Shown: positions 34,697 through 44,621, counted from the stretch's first letter. The stretch: 64,000 nucleotides of DNA from Hexactinellida sp. DTS-2022 (GCA_028753945.1 JAPNXP010000015.1:1674001-1738000); one strand, 5' to 3'. Made by a program: numbers and translations. The notes: generated by a model not told the origin, from the letters alone.

Positions 34697-35569
34697 TATG
34701 AAATATGACCACGAAAAGTTTGCTGATATTGGCTTAATTGTAATTTTTTAGGAAAGACAGTATGCGCCATTCTCCCAGCATTCCATTCGCTAACCGGATG
34801 TGACACAACGTCATATTTTTTTAGAGTTGGGAAAGTGCGGGTTTTTAATAAGTTATTAAAGGCTCCACACAATTTCTATTTACTACACAATCTGCAAAAG
34901 GAAGAGCCACTGTGCAAGCAGAAAATCGAAGATTTGAAGCAATTCATATCTACATATTATGTATAGTGGTAATAAAAGTGAAAGCTATCTTCAAACCAGA
35001 ATGCGGTTGTATCAATAACAAAAGGCGAAGTCCCCTGTGTCCTTGCCACCTGATCCAGATTCTCTCCTACAAGCATTAAAAAGAGCGCAAATACAACTGT
35101 TATTTGGCAACAATGCGGGGAGATTGCAATGAAACAGCTTAATCCAGAACAATATGGATGGAAGTGGGATGACAATGCAAAGAAAATGGTTCCGCATTGG
35201 TTTATTGGCCCACAGATGCCTCCAAAATTGCAAAAGAAGCAACCCAAGGCGAAAGTACAAGTTGTTGATACGGTTGCAGACGATGAATGTTCGGATAGGG
35301 ATGTACAGGAGCCAAAAAAAAAGCGATGTCGATACTTAACAAAAGCAAACAAAATAACCAAAGAAACTAAAGTTGACAAGAACATTGAAAAGTCAAAATT
35401 TAGAAAAGACATAACAAACGATACATATGAAGCAGCTGCAGACTGTGAAGACAATGATTCAGAGAGAGATGTGGAAGAAGACCTTGATGATAGTAGTTCA
35501 GAAGTAAGTACAAGTGAAGTTTCAGACTTTTCCTCATCCGAGGATTCTGGCGATGAATGGGAACCATAA
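34697..35569 (+). pseudogene. Academ-like transposase, C-terminal part
   Basis: Continues with YDHEKFADIG, then after a likely short frame break LPAFHSLTGCDTTSYFFRVGK (about 34770-34830), which resembles the last nuclease motif plus helix-hairpin-helix (G-D...GIG) of FEN-like enzymes. 34968-35128 is frame-shifted (SLPPDPDSLLQALKRAQIQ). 35129-35569 is open: EQYGWKWDDNAKKMVPHW, a family tail, then a Lys-rich and a terminal Asp/Glu/Ser-rich stretch. The stop at 35569 lies just before the right TIR. Confidence 0.78.
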
Positions 35570-35576
35570 TAAACTT

Positions 35577-35872
35577 ATATAAACAATCGTAACTTTTGAC
35601 TCTTTAGTATAACAGGTGTAGTTCCTATATGAAAATCACTCTCCTCTTCTAGCTCTTTCGAATGAGCTATTTAGATTAAGTATACGATCAAATTGAATTT
35701 TTATCACCATTAAATATAAAGTCATCGCTTTTTGTTAAATAGGATGTCGTCGGTGAAATTTTTAACAAGGTACCAGGTTCCATTTTGAACCTTAGATGAT
35801 GAATAATAATAATCTGAAGAGAAAAACTTGACAGCGAACATTGCTAGATTTTTCTGTCAGATTCCCCGTATA
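35577..35872 (-). repeat. Academ-like right TIR
   Basis: Inverse of 28401-28695, ending GATTTTTCTGTCAGATTCCC and CGTATA. The TAT target triplet follows at 35873-35875 and then P-A sequence resumes. Confidence 0.92.
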
Positions 35873-36207
35873 TATAGAAAGCGTGAATTAATGAAATTCT
35901 CTTACTTAATTATGTGTCAACTTATTTGTATTTACCATGATTTGTATTACTCTGTTTATTCTTATTTCTATTATGTAGTTAAGTGTGTCGTGTGTCACTG
36001 CTTGAGCCAGACAGAGATATAGGAGAGAAGAAAGAAAGCAAAAAATTGTGTATTATTTACTGTAGTATTAATATTATAAATTGTACTGTTTGTGTTTATT
36101 ATTACTATTAAATTATGAAAATCCATTCACCGTTCTCATTACAGCTAATACTAATTACGGGCTAGCAGGGCTGAGTTATGTTTACGACCTAGAGACGTGT
36201 AAAGAAC
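35873..36207 (+). other. P-A copy 2, 3' untranslated segment
   Basis: Non-coding. Matches the inverse of 16810-17160 in P-A copy 1 (for example GTAGTTAAGTGTGTCGTGTG and GTTTGTGTTTATTATTACTA). It ends with GAAC (36204-36207), the target of the Ginger1-like element. Confidence 0.88.
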
Positions 36208-36352
36208 TGTTGCATAATATTTTGAGACGCGTGAGATTTTGAGACATTACTACTAGCAAACCATGGATGTGCTATTAGAAATTATACAGTGATATTTTGA
36301 GACGCTATAAAAGGAATTTTTGGCTTATTTTACTTTTTATTATGAATTTAAG
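36208..36352 (+). repeat. Ginger1-like left TIR
   Basis: Inverse of 42691-42835 with few mismatches. It contains GACGCGTGAGATTTTGAGAC, a motif present twice at the other end (42662-42684 and 42797-42820), possibly a transposase binding site. Confidence 0.93.
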
Positions 36353-36427
36353 AATACCATGATTTTGAGATCATAATATAGATAAATCCTATACTACTGT
36401 ATTATCAAATTAACTATATAAGAAACT

Positions 36428-36887
36428 TAATATATGCATTAATTGTCTTATCATTTACAACAAATAAACAATCAAATCCTTTCTTATTTTGAATTGAATC
36501 CAAATGAATATGACGAAATCATTCACTTTATTCGAAAGAAAAATATCCTGAAGCATCTCAAGCTTCACGTCAGACAAAATGGAACTACAAAAGAAGATTG
36601 TCTTCCTATTTTATTGGAGATACCAACAGACTTTTCAAGGTAATATTGACTTCCTTATTCCCCTATACCATTTTAAATATCCCATGGTTTAATTGAATTC
36701 TCCCTTTAGAGAGTAAAAGTGGAAGGCACAGAGACAGATTTGGCAGTTCCATTGCAGTAAGTTGGACAGTATCTATGAGAAGTTCCATGACGAAGTCGGT
36801 CATCCCGGAATAAATACGACCCTACATTCAGTTCAGCAGAGATACACATGGGCAGGCGTTTCCCAAGAAGTTAAAGAATATGTGAGT
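36428..36887 (+). pseudogene. Ginger1-like transposase, first exons (H2C2 region)
   Basis: Exon one, about 36428-36642, encodes an N-terminal helical segment (NPNEYDEIIHFIRKKNILKH) and ends before GTAATATT. Exon two, about 36712-36887, reads FHDEVGHPGINTTLHSVQQR and YTWAGVSQEV, the HH half of the integrase H2C2 zinc-binding domain, ending before GTGAGT. The parallel gene at 58262-58821 has the same two-exon layout and the same HPGINTT motif, which supports the exon limits. Confidence 0.8.
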
Positions 36888-37299
36888 TTAATTATCCGGT
36901 ATACTTCCCTAGGTAGCACGTGGTTCGGTCATGGCCGGACCACTTGCCATTTACAGTGACATATTATAAAGGATAGTCCATCTTTGGCCGGACCGCTTCT
37001 GTATTTTGTTCATGCTTTATAAAAATTTCCTAGCTAGTTTCATTTGAACATTCTAAACAACTGAATTTTTATTCCTGAATTACAATAAACTTCTCGTTTG
37101 CGTAATAAAGCCTGCTGAATTAAACTACTCTCAAATGACTTTATCTTGTAATATAATTTTAAATATCATAACATTATGATTTTATGTCATGTTTAACGAA
37201 TAACCATGAAGTGGCATCCGTGTCTATGTCACGTGCTACTTGTGGGACAAGTGGAACATAAGAAAATGTGGCTGTATCTCAGTGGAAAAGAATCGAAAA

Positions 37300-37680
37300 T
37301 TCATTATGAAAATTCAGGGTTGATAAAAATCAAAAAAATCCGATTTTTGGTATTTAAATCAGATTTTTTTGATTTAAATCAGAGTTTGATTTTAATTGTT
37401 TTTTTGCAATCTATATCACACTGGCGTATATTATTTGCTAATAGATTAATTACATTGATAATGACTCATTATTAATGTAATTTGACTCATTATCAATGTA
37501 TTTCTTTTCTTTTCGCAAAAAACAATAGACATAAAAAATCTGATTTAAATCAAAAAAGTCTGATTTTTTTGATTTAAATCAGAATTTTTTATTTAAATAG
37601 ATTTTTGATTCAAATAATGGTTTTTATTAATAAAAATCATTGATTTAAATCATGATTTAACTCACTTTATTTAAATCAAA
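37300..37680. repeat. ATTTAAATCA-rich palindromic low-complexity block
   Basis: Repeated GATTTAAATCA and AAATCAAAAAAATC words on both strands make this intron stretch largely self-complementary. Similar words recur at 24640-24870 and 60895-61010. No terminal repeats could be fixed. Confidence 0.55.
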
Positions 37681-37681
37681 C

Positions 37682-38755
37682 CACAATGGGCATATTCTGG
37701 GGTGTAAGTGGAAGTAGGAAAACTATGCTAGATGGACTCTAGTGAAGTGTTATTGACATATAGGTTATCGGTAGCTGTAAACTGAATGGCATTATCAAAA
37801 ATGATATATGTGGTCTCCTAAGCGCAGTTCTAGACGGTTAATGATAATTAACTCATAAATTTTATTTAAGGTTTGTTAATAAAAATTTATTGTTCAACTA
37901 TGATCAATGATTATAATTCTTGAACCTGATATAATTTTTCAAAAATAGTTAAAATCCTAATTTATTTTGTTTAAAAGTCATCAGGTGACCCACGTCGCGT
38001 CATTTCGCGCCCTTGAAAAATATCTTAAATTCATGCTTTTGTGGCTAGCTTCAAATTAAAAACTTAATAACATTTGCCCACGAATGCCCACGATATATTT
38101 CAGCACTATATCAACAAAATGAGATTTGTCCGAACGCAGTTAATTCCAGTGAAAGAGATTTTGTTTAAATCTATAAATATCGATTCTAGAATTGAAATAG
38201 ATTATATAGCAGGGCCGTAGCCACCAAAATCAATGTGGTCAGGTTAATTTGACCAACCTGACAGAGTGGTTAGGTTAATCTGACCAACCTTACCGAGTTG
38301 TAAGTTTAATCTGGCCAACAGGACAGAGTGGTCAGGTTAATCTGACCAACCTGACCGAGTGGTCGGGTTATTCTGACCAACCTGACCGAGTGGTGCCATA
38401 TTGGGAAATTAATCAACCAAAAGTGGTCAGGTTGAAACCTGACCAACCTGACCAGTGGCTACGGCCCTGTATAGTATAAGCCTATACGTAATTGAAAACA
38501 GAGTTGTACTTTCAAGCACTAGTTTTGAATGAAATATTTACAATTATATCCTGTGGTTAACTAAAATATTAAAAGATATTTTTGGATCCTATAATTGACA
38601 TTCCATCAGGACAACATAACTGAAATATTTGATGATATTTACTTCCCAAATTCGGTTACCTAGGTTTTAGAGTATGAGGAATACAATTATTACAATATAA
38701 TTGAGATCTGAGTTTGTCAAAAAAATGCTCTACTTCCACCTATTTGCCCACTGTG
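37682..38755. mobile_element. CACAGTGGGCA-family element, copy 2
   Basis: Starts CACAATGGGCATATTCTGGG and ends TTTGCCCACTGTG. Internal homology to 46310-47395 and 49061-50225 (TTGACATATAGGTTATCGGTAGCTG). Non-coding. It lies in an intron of the Ginger1-like gene and itself contains the MITE at 38210. Confidence 0.85.
38210..38469. mobile_element. MITE with internal 31-bp tandem repeats
   Basis: The ends CAGGGCCGTAGCCACCAAAA and TGGTCAGTGGC-type ACCAGTGGCTACGGCCCTG are inverted; the flanks TATAG (38205-38209, 38470-38474) look like a TSD. The interior is about five tandem ~31-bp units (GTTAATCTGACCAACCTGAC). A partial copy of the same element is at 53147-53240. Confidence 0.85.
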
Positions 38756-38867
38756 CAAATAACCCTGTAATGATTAGTAACTATTCACTTAGCTTTGTAA
38801 CATAGTAGTACATATTAAATTATACAATAGTAATGGCTTTATTATATTATAAAGGTAAAAACTTGCC

Positions 38868-39160
38868 ATATATGTCAGATGACAGCGGCTTTGCCACCTC
38901 AACCGCAAAAGAAACTCCAACCAATACCACCTCCGTCAAAAACGTGGAGACATATAGGAATGTACCTTATATGCGACCTACCTGAGAGTGAAGACGGCTA
39001 TAAACACATTATAGTCACTGTATGCTACCTGAGCAAATAAGTCCTCTCAAGACTAAGACTTAACAATAAGTAATTCAGAAAGTGAAGGACATCTATTTCG
39101 ATATGGGATTACCTGATATTATCCAGCACGACCAGGGTAAAGAGTTCACAAGCAGTGTGA
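38868..39160 (+). pseudogene. Ginger1-like integrase exon with first two acidic sites
   Basis: Reads CQMTAALPPQPQKKL, then WRHIGMYLICDLPESEDGYK and IIVTVCYLSK, breaks frame near 39040, and resumes KVKDIYFDMGLPDIIQHDQG KEFTSS before a GTGAGT donor. The second catalytic Asp (QHDQG) is intact. At the first catalytic position, where integrases have GMD, this copy has GMY (TAC), a one-base change that would abolish catalysis. The CxxC half of the zinc domain is also reduced (only CQ is visible). Confidence 0.75.
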
Positions 39161-39280
39161 GTAGTATAATGTAATACTGTTTGTTATATTAGTGATAATT
39201 ATCTAATTATAGACACTAACATTATAGTATGTATTGTTATTTGTATTTATTCATTGTATTTTTATTTATTGTATTTAACA

Positions 39281-39915
39281 GATATTTCAGGAATTCAACC
39301 AGAAATTTGGTATTGACAATCGTAGCACTCGTGCTTACCATCCGATGACAAACGGTATAGTCGAAGCGCACAACAAGATTCTGAAACAGTTAGTATTTTA
39401 TAATATACAATTTAGACCCATTTACGAATTATCCATATAGAAAACTGATTAAAATGGAGAGTCAGATAGGGGATCATTGGTCCAAACTGCTGAAACAGGC
39501 TGGGCTTGCAATGAACTCCTGCAAGAAAAGATCCCTCGGACAAACTCCATTCAAGGTTATGTGGGGAAGAGAGTCCCGGCATCAAGATCTCTTGTCCACC
39601 ATTAACAACCTGCATACCAACGATGAGGAAGACTTTGATTTGGAAGAATCGATTTTCTCTGTAGTCACAGATCCACTAGATGATATTGAAGGAATAAACG
39701 ACATTTTTTTCCCACCTCCTGATAATCCCCTCGAAGCAGTTAGCAACATTGATGAATCTCGAACTTCTACACAGCAATCAGCTATGGACTGCATCAATTT
39801 TGAACAACTCAAGCAGAAGATCATACAATATGATAAGAAAGTTAACACGAATCGGTTAGTTGAACTGATGACGATATTTAATTCATACATAACACACAGT
39901 CTATCTTGTTACTAA
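39281..39915 (+). pseudogene. Ginger1-like integrase, third acidic site and linker
   Basis: 39281-39391 (after TTTAACAG) reads FGIDNRSTRAYHPMTNGIVE and AHNKILKQ, with the catalytic Glu in VEAHNK. The next exon, about 39445-39855, covers WSKLLKQAGLAMNSCKKRSL, TPFKVMWGRE and an acidic linker (DDIEGINDIFFPPPD). Exon borders are inferred from frame continuity and the parallel gene at 59344-60199. Confidence 0.78.
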
Positions 39916-39950
39916 TGTTCGATTCATTCTTTCGATTATAAATATTTTCA

Positions 39951-40456
39951 GAACTATTCTCTCTGTAATTAGTGCCCCTCTAAAGAAGGATGATAAGATC
40001 ATCTATACCAACATGCCCAAACTAAAACACATGCCCAAAACAAAGAAGCAAACGAAACATCTTGGGCCTTACACGCAGGCACGTAGCTACGGGGGGGCGA
40101 GGGGGGGCGACTGCCCCCCCAAAAGTACTTTTCGCCCCCCTCCCAAGAGAATTTAGGAAGTGTTCGTTATAGTAAATAGAGTGATTCGTCCCCCTTGCCC
40201 CCCCGACTCCCTGCACTTGCCCCCCCAACATAAAACTTGCCCCCCTGAATTATATACTCTAGCTACGTGCCTGCTTACACGGTGTCGAAAGTAACAGAAA
40301 GCCATGTTATAATTTCTAAAACAGACTTAGGAACGAAAAAGGACAAAAAGATTCCAATCCATATCACAAGACCCTACTTTGAAAGATCCTCTAGTCCCAA
40401 GAATACTAAGAAGAAAGTAAGCCTAGATACTAGCATAGGAATCAACACCTCACAGG
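39951..40456 (+). pseudogene. Ginger1-like GPY/F-domain exon
   Basis: Encodes a basic segment and the GPY/F module: KHLGPYTVSKVTESHVIISK, then HITRPYFER. The coding sequence is split inside the GPY motif by a 200-bp element (40075-40274); joining across one TTACAC restores LGPYTVSKV. Ends at SQ before GTAAATT. In retroviral and Gypsy integrases this module follows the DDE core and assists DNA or chromatin binding. Confidence 0.85.
40075..40274. mobile_element. C-rich 200-bp MITE inside the GPY/F codons
   Basis: The ends GCAGGCACGTAGCTAC and its inverse are flanked by TTACAC (40069-40074, 40275-40280). The interior is strikingly G/C-homopolymer rich (CGAGGGGGGGCGAC, CTTGCCCCCCCAAC), unlike the AT-rich surroundings. 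Non-coding. Confidence 0.92.
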
Positions 40457-40526
40457 TAAATTCATTGTGATTGAGTTGTTATTTAAATGATAAAATAGTG
40501 TTAATAGTAAAATATTCCTTTTTTAG

Positions 40527-41040
40527 ATGTACCAGAATCTTATCGGATTTTCTACGGAATATATATTTCAACACCTTAATAACTTAAAAGTAAGGTTCCG
40601 TTCTCACCTATACTGTCTAATTAATTGAGTGTAATATTTATTGACACTCATTGTTATTTTAGCTTAACACCTTCAATTGACGTCAATCCGAATATTTGTA
40701 ACATCCAGTAATAATATTCTTACAATGTTGTCATTTGTAGGAAATCCTAATGCAGAATATACGTGGGCAGACCTTCATGACGCCTCTACATGAAGAGCTG
40801 CACAACTTGTTATACAAAGTGCACAACTACACTCCCAACATGATGTTATTCGAGTATTTGGATGGTGGAAAAGAAGAGGAAGTTGTAAGTTAACAATAAT
40901 TCATACGATAACTACAAATTATCATTTTAGCCATTTATTGTAGAAGAGAGATATTATGGAGATTATACTCGGATGGACAACAGATCTCTATTCCAGCTAT
41001 ACAGATACCCAACGTACTAGATACACACATAAAGTACTGT
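40527..41040 (+). pseudogene. Ginger1-like linker exons
   Basis: Short open segments with splice-like edges: about 40528-40590 (MYQNLIGFSTEYIFQHLNNL), 40740-40886 (QNIRGQTFMTPLHEELHNLL, YLDGGKEEEV) and about 40945-41049. No known domain; the position corresponds to 60739-61510 in the parallel gene (which has TYLTPLHKTLA where this has TFMTPLHEELH). Confidence 0.55.
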
Positions 41041-41187
41041 ATTTCGTGGTAAGTTAATTTAATCTAACAATACACTCATAAAACTCAATTCAATTAATAT
41101 TAGTATGTTTGTTTAGTATATCAAAGCAGGTTATGACATTAAAATCATTCTTATATTAATTAAATTGTAAACGAATTAATATTTTAG

Positions 41188-41900
41188 GGAATGCAGTATC
41201 TAAACACAATGCTATGGGAATCATTTCACGACGCAGTTCCTCTCCGTAATCCATACGACACACAGATGGACCCAAGGATCAATGTGAGAGCTGAAATTGC
41301 CAGCGTAGTAAATGCGATATGTTGGGGATGTAATTTGAATCAGTTTGTAGACAACCATATAATAGCGTTGGGAAGTCACTTAGCGGTTTTGAACCTTTGA
41401 AAACGGAACATATCGAAGGAGATGGTAATTGTCTATTTCGATGCCTATACAAATTAGTTACTGGGAGTGAAAACAGCCACCTACAGCTTCGTTCTATCAT
41501 TATCGCCAGTGAAGGAACAAGGAAAATAGGATGGCATTTTCAAAACCAAACAAATGACACCGTGTAAATACCTTACTACACAAGTACTTATGAATCGTGA
41601 ATCCATTTGGGGAAACTGATGTGGAAATTTAGGCTGCTTCTGCTATTCTTGATGTCGATGTCTACGTTGCCAATAACGTCTACAGAACGAAAGACTCAAT
41701 AATTCGCGAGGTGCGTTGGAATTTATACAGAGCCACAGATAACCCTACAGCCATCCTTTACATCCCAAACTACTTCAATCACTATCTATCTGTCGTATCA
41801 ATACTGAACACGAATTACAAGACTTATGGAACAACTTCAGATTATGTCCAAAATAAATATCTTCGCAAAAAAGAGATTTCATTATATCGATTTCTTTGAC
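41188..41900 (+). pseudogene. Ginger1-like OTU protease-like domain
   Basis: After NVRAEIASVVNAICWG and a frame change near 41360, the OTU signature HIEGDGNCLFRCLYKLVTG appears, with the catalytic Cys codon at 41430-41432, followed by LRSIIIAS. After further frame breaks (about 41565, 41640) it continues SAILDVDVYVANNVYR and ILYIPNYFNHYLSVV, where NHY supplies the expected catalytic His (near 41780). OTU proteins cleave ubiquitin-type conjugates; its role in the transposon is unknown. Confidence 0.82.
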
Positions 41901-42051
41901 TATAGTATATTCGAATATAAGGATGTCCGGACCATTGAACTTCGTTATAAGCCAATTTATAGCCGACTTGGAGTTCACTGTAATACTGTTTAATTTCATA
42001 GTTTGAGTAATAAAGTGTAACTTAACCTAGTTTCCTTTGAGAGTTTTTTTG

Positions 42052-42175
42052 TACTGGGAACCGCATTATCAGGGCGCATCAATGCCATGCTCATTCTGTT
42101 ATGTCGTTGCACACATACGATTAATAAAAAAATGGGGGCCGATTGAATGGGTATTGATGTGCGGTTACCACTGTA
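42052..42175. repeat. possible short MITE (ACCGCA ends)
   Basis: TACTGGGAACCGCATTATCA at the left and the inverse of TACAGTGGTAACCGCACATC at the right are imperfect inverted repeats bordered by TA, with ATCAATG and GTATTGAT also pairing. Confidence 0.5.
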
Positions 42176-42690
42176 TGAATGGAGAGGATAGGGCGGCTGT
42201 ATGAGGAAAAGGAAGAGGCCCTCTAAAAGTAATTGGTTAATACAATCAAAACTAATTGAGAAAATAGTTTACCCTTTATTTATCTTATAAATATATATCT
42301 CTTTCTAGATATTCTCCTAGTTTAAGTATGATACATTTAGAAATAAGTTAATCTTTGTGATTATTTCTATATATGTTGCGTTTGTTATTTAGTTTATGTA
42401 TTAATTATTATTATCTTTTATTTAATTAATTAGTATATTTATTCGTTTGTTTATAATAGTTGTTTTTGGTTTTAATTAAAGTTGTGTCCCTGCAATTGTT
42501 AGTATTATAACCATATGCTGAATGGGGAAATTATTAGATTAGGAAAAACTAGTCAAATCAAATATACATTGGAAATTGGATTACTGGTATAATTGCTATA
42601 ATTATCAGTAATTAAGTTAATTAAGTAAAAAGGGATAAATATTGCAGATAGAAGTAGTAATGTCTCAAAATCTCACGCGTCTCATTCTTA

Positions 42691-42835
42691 AATTAAATTC
42701 ATAATAAAAAGTAAAATAAGCCAAAAATTCCTTTTATAGTGTCTCAAAATATCACTGTATAATTTCTAATAGCACATCCATGGTTTGCTAATCGTATGTC
42801 TCAAAATCTCACGCGTCTTAAAATATCATGCAACA
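42691..42835 (-). repeat. Ginger1-like right TIR
   Basis: Inverse of 36208-36352, ending ATCATGCAACA followed by the TSD GAAC. Just inside (42662-42684) is another copy of TCTCAAAATCTCACGCGTCT. Confidence 0.93.
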
Positions 42836-42938
42836 GAACTTAGTAGTTCAATATACTGAACATTAAAAAATTAAAATTTGCCATCTCCTTGTGCATCCCT
42901 GGTACATTACTGTCAGGCCATATATAGAGTAGGCTATG

Positions 42939-43007
42939 TATGAGATAACTAATTATCAGATCGTCAGAATTTCAAACCCAATTCTTGTGTTCAGATCAAA
43001 AAAATAC
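42939..43007. other. junction between P-A copy 2 and copy 3
   Basis: About 70 bp of AT-rich sequence unlike either element, between the terminal repeat of copy 2 and the truncated coding end of copy 3. It does not repeat the left flank of copy 2. Confidence 0.4.
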
Positions 43008-43777
43008 TTATTTTTTTATTAGAGGATAATTATCAGTGGAAATGACTTGCACCTTTAGACCGCAATGCTCGATATCTATTATGCAAGATTTAATGATTGG
43101 GAATATCTTTTCAGCAGAGATGGATGCACAGGGTAATAAAAGAGAGATACAAGACCAATTTTTATGTAAACTAGAGACCATGATCGCGAATACAGTTCTC
43201 GTTGGATCATCAGGAGTTAAGTTTGGACCATATATTTTTCCACCCTCATAGGAAATATCAGATCTAACATGAATATCATCCATTTGAACTATGACATTTC
43301 TTTCCTCTGGACTAAAGCAGGAAGTGGCATGGCGAAGATATGTACAAAAATCGATTTCAAGACCTAATGAAACAACAGTTTCTAATGTATGAACATGAGG
43401 AAGAGAGATACAGTTAAAACTCTGAAGATACTTATAACAAGCAGGAGAAATCAAATGAGTTTTAATCGCCATGATTTGTGCTATGATGTTGTACCTTCGT
43501 CTGTTCTTGGGAATAAATGTATTTCCTAATTGACCAAGTATGAATTGCAAACGCGCTAATTCTGAGGAATCATTATTATGTTCATTATTAAGTAGTAAAT
43601 CATTGATGACCTCCTTAATATGCTCTTTAGCTCGAGGGAAATTAATCGACTACTTAGTAATTTTAGAACTAGAGTTGTATTTTATAGCAAGTTCCTGCAA
43701 AACAGATTCAATTTCTCGAATGTCACAAATTGCAGTAATGGGAAAGGATATACTCTGTCCATTAAAATAGGCTGAGG
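43008..43777 (-). pseudogene. P-A copy 3 transposase, RNase H core
   Basis: Minus strand. 43008-43550 is open: NRRRYNIIAQIMAIKTHLIS, then VIVQMDDIHVRSDISYEGGK (first catalytic Asp) and VQVISTDNYP (second Asp), then truncated. Upstream (43551-43777) continues through KEHIKEVINDLLLNNEHNN and a TAG stop to LQELAIKYNSSS, the point where copy 1 has its deletion edge. This therefore shows what the deletion in copy 1 removed. Interrupted at 43777 by P-C copy 1; the upstream part continues at 50712. Confidence 0.85.
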
Positions 43778-44096
43778 CGTGAACTACGTATATAAGGACT
43801 GGAATCAACAATAAAAAAATGGACCATGGATGAAACAGAAGTGCATTGGATATTTTTGTATAATACATTCAGTTAAGAACTTTACAGGTGAAATATACTA
43901 TCTTTAACTGAATTTAAATAAACGAGAAATATGCATCATGATCATATCATTGAGGTCCATTCATTGTAAATATAACGTATTAATACGTATGTGAGAAACC
44001 GTACAAAATATGTGAAAAACACAATACAAGAATATATGATAAACACAATACAGAATATGTGAAACACAGTACAGAAACATTAAGGTTTAAATTTAT

Positions 44097-44621
44097 TTAT
44101 TTCCGGATATCTTTCTTTGCAGATGTTATTTCAGAGTTTATATTGCGAACCTTATTGGCTAATATACAATTAGTGCATGTAGTTAGTATCTTCCTTATGA
44201 AATTCCATCCAGAATTACTACAACCATCACAGTTATTCCTCCAATGCTCGCTATACCCATCAACCAATACGTATTCAGATAAATGAACTAACACTTTTCT
44301 TGAAGGTGAGGAGTATAATTGTTTCTTCAAAGATTCGTTTTCATCAAGTTTGGTAAATATTTTCCACAATACAATAATTGACTCAATTACAATATCTGAA
44401 GGCCATTTCAGAGAACCACGATCGATATATCTTACAAGGTCATATTTTGTAGTTTCTGAAATTTCAATATCTTTGTTCTCAGTTAGTTTTTGAACACAAT
44501 GATGGCAATTTGTGGTTTTAAGATAGGAATATACAGCGTAACCACCAATAAACACAATAGATTGAAGAATTTGAATGTCGAGGTTAATAGAGTCTAGATC
44601 ATGAATAACATCAATACAGTA
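44097..44621 (-). pseudogene. P-C transposase, C-terminal end
   Basis: Open frame with CIDVIHDLDSINLDIQ, IVFIGGYAVYSYLKTTNCHH, KYDLVRYIDRGSLKWPSD and a CDGCSNSGWNFIRKIL segment, collinear with the ends of P-A and P-B. The stop is at 44097, close to the 3' terminal repeat region. Upstream it is separated from the rest by the insertion at 44622. Confidence 0.85.

Larger units (their letters stand above)
28401..35872 (+). mobile_element. Academ-like DNA transposon, 7.5 kb
   Basis: Bounded by TIRs of about 290 bp (28401-28695 and 35577-35872) starting TATACGG and flanked by a 3-bp TSD, TAT (28398-28400 and 35873-35875). P-A copy 1 has the empty site AAAAAGTATAGAAAG near 17158. The plus-strand gene encodes two Cys/His fingers and a FEN/XPG-like nuclease signature (HEEADTR..SKDTDVLILL..LTGCDTTS), the combination I associate with the Academ superfamily, which makes 3-4 bp TSDs. 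Assignment to Academ is from motif memory, not a search. Confidence 0.82.
36208..42835 (+). mobile_element. Ginger1-like element with OTU domain, 6.6 kb
   Basis: Starts TGTTGCATAATATTTTGAGA and ends with the inverse (TGTTGCATGATATTTTAAGA), with TIRs of ~145 bp and a 4-bp TSD, GAAC (36204-36207, 42836-42839). P-A copy 1 carries the empty site AAAGAACTTAGTAG near 16805. The multi-exon gene encodes a retroviral-integrase-type transposase (H2C2 region, DDE core, GPY/F motif) and a C-terminal OTU protease-like domain. TGT..ACA ends, 4-bp TSD, integrase with GPY/F and added protease domains are the published traits of Ginger1 DNA transposons. No reverse transcriptase is present, so it is not a Gypsy element. 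Confidence 0.93.
26283..42938 (+). mobile_element. P-A copy 2, host of three large insertions
   Basis: Plus-strand copy of the family seen at 16709-19363. The left TIR (CGTAGCCTACTCTATATATG, 26283) and the right TIR ending GTAGGCTATG (42938) bracket pieces collinear with copy 1: 26283-26400 (5' end), 26761-27049 and 28005-28400 (transposase C-terminus), 35873-36207 and 42836-42938 (3' untranslated end). The gaps are insertions with TSDs. The THAP end and RNase H core are replaced by 26401-26760, which includes repeated CTTAAGATCGATCTTAAG-type palindromes. The outer flanks do not share an 8-bp repeat, so the two ends may not derive from one insertion event unchanged. Confidence 0.85.

Noticed and set aside
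34957..35454. 165-residue minus-strand frame with hydrophobic, Ser/Cys-rich sequence
   Set aside because: It is antisense to the Lys- and Asp/Glu-rich tail of the Academ-like transposase, which explains the composition.
36428..40456. Gypsy-type LTR retrotransposon or Polinton
   Set aside because: Only the integrase part is found, with no reverse transcriptase, protease, capsid or polymerase. It is bounded by ~145-bp TIRs with a 4-bp TSD, which fits Ginger1.
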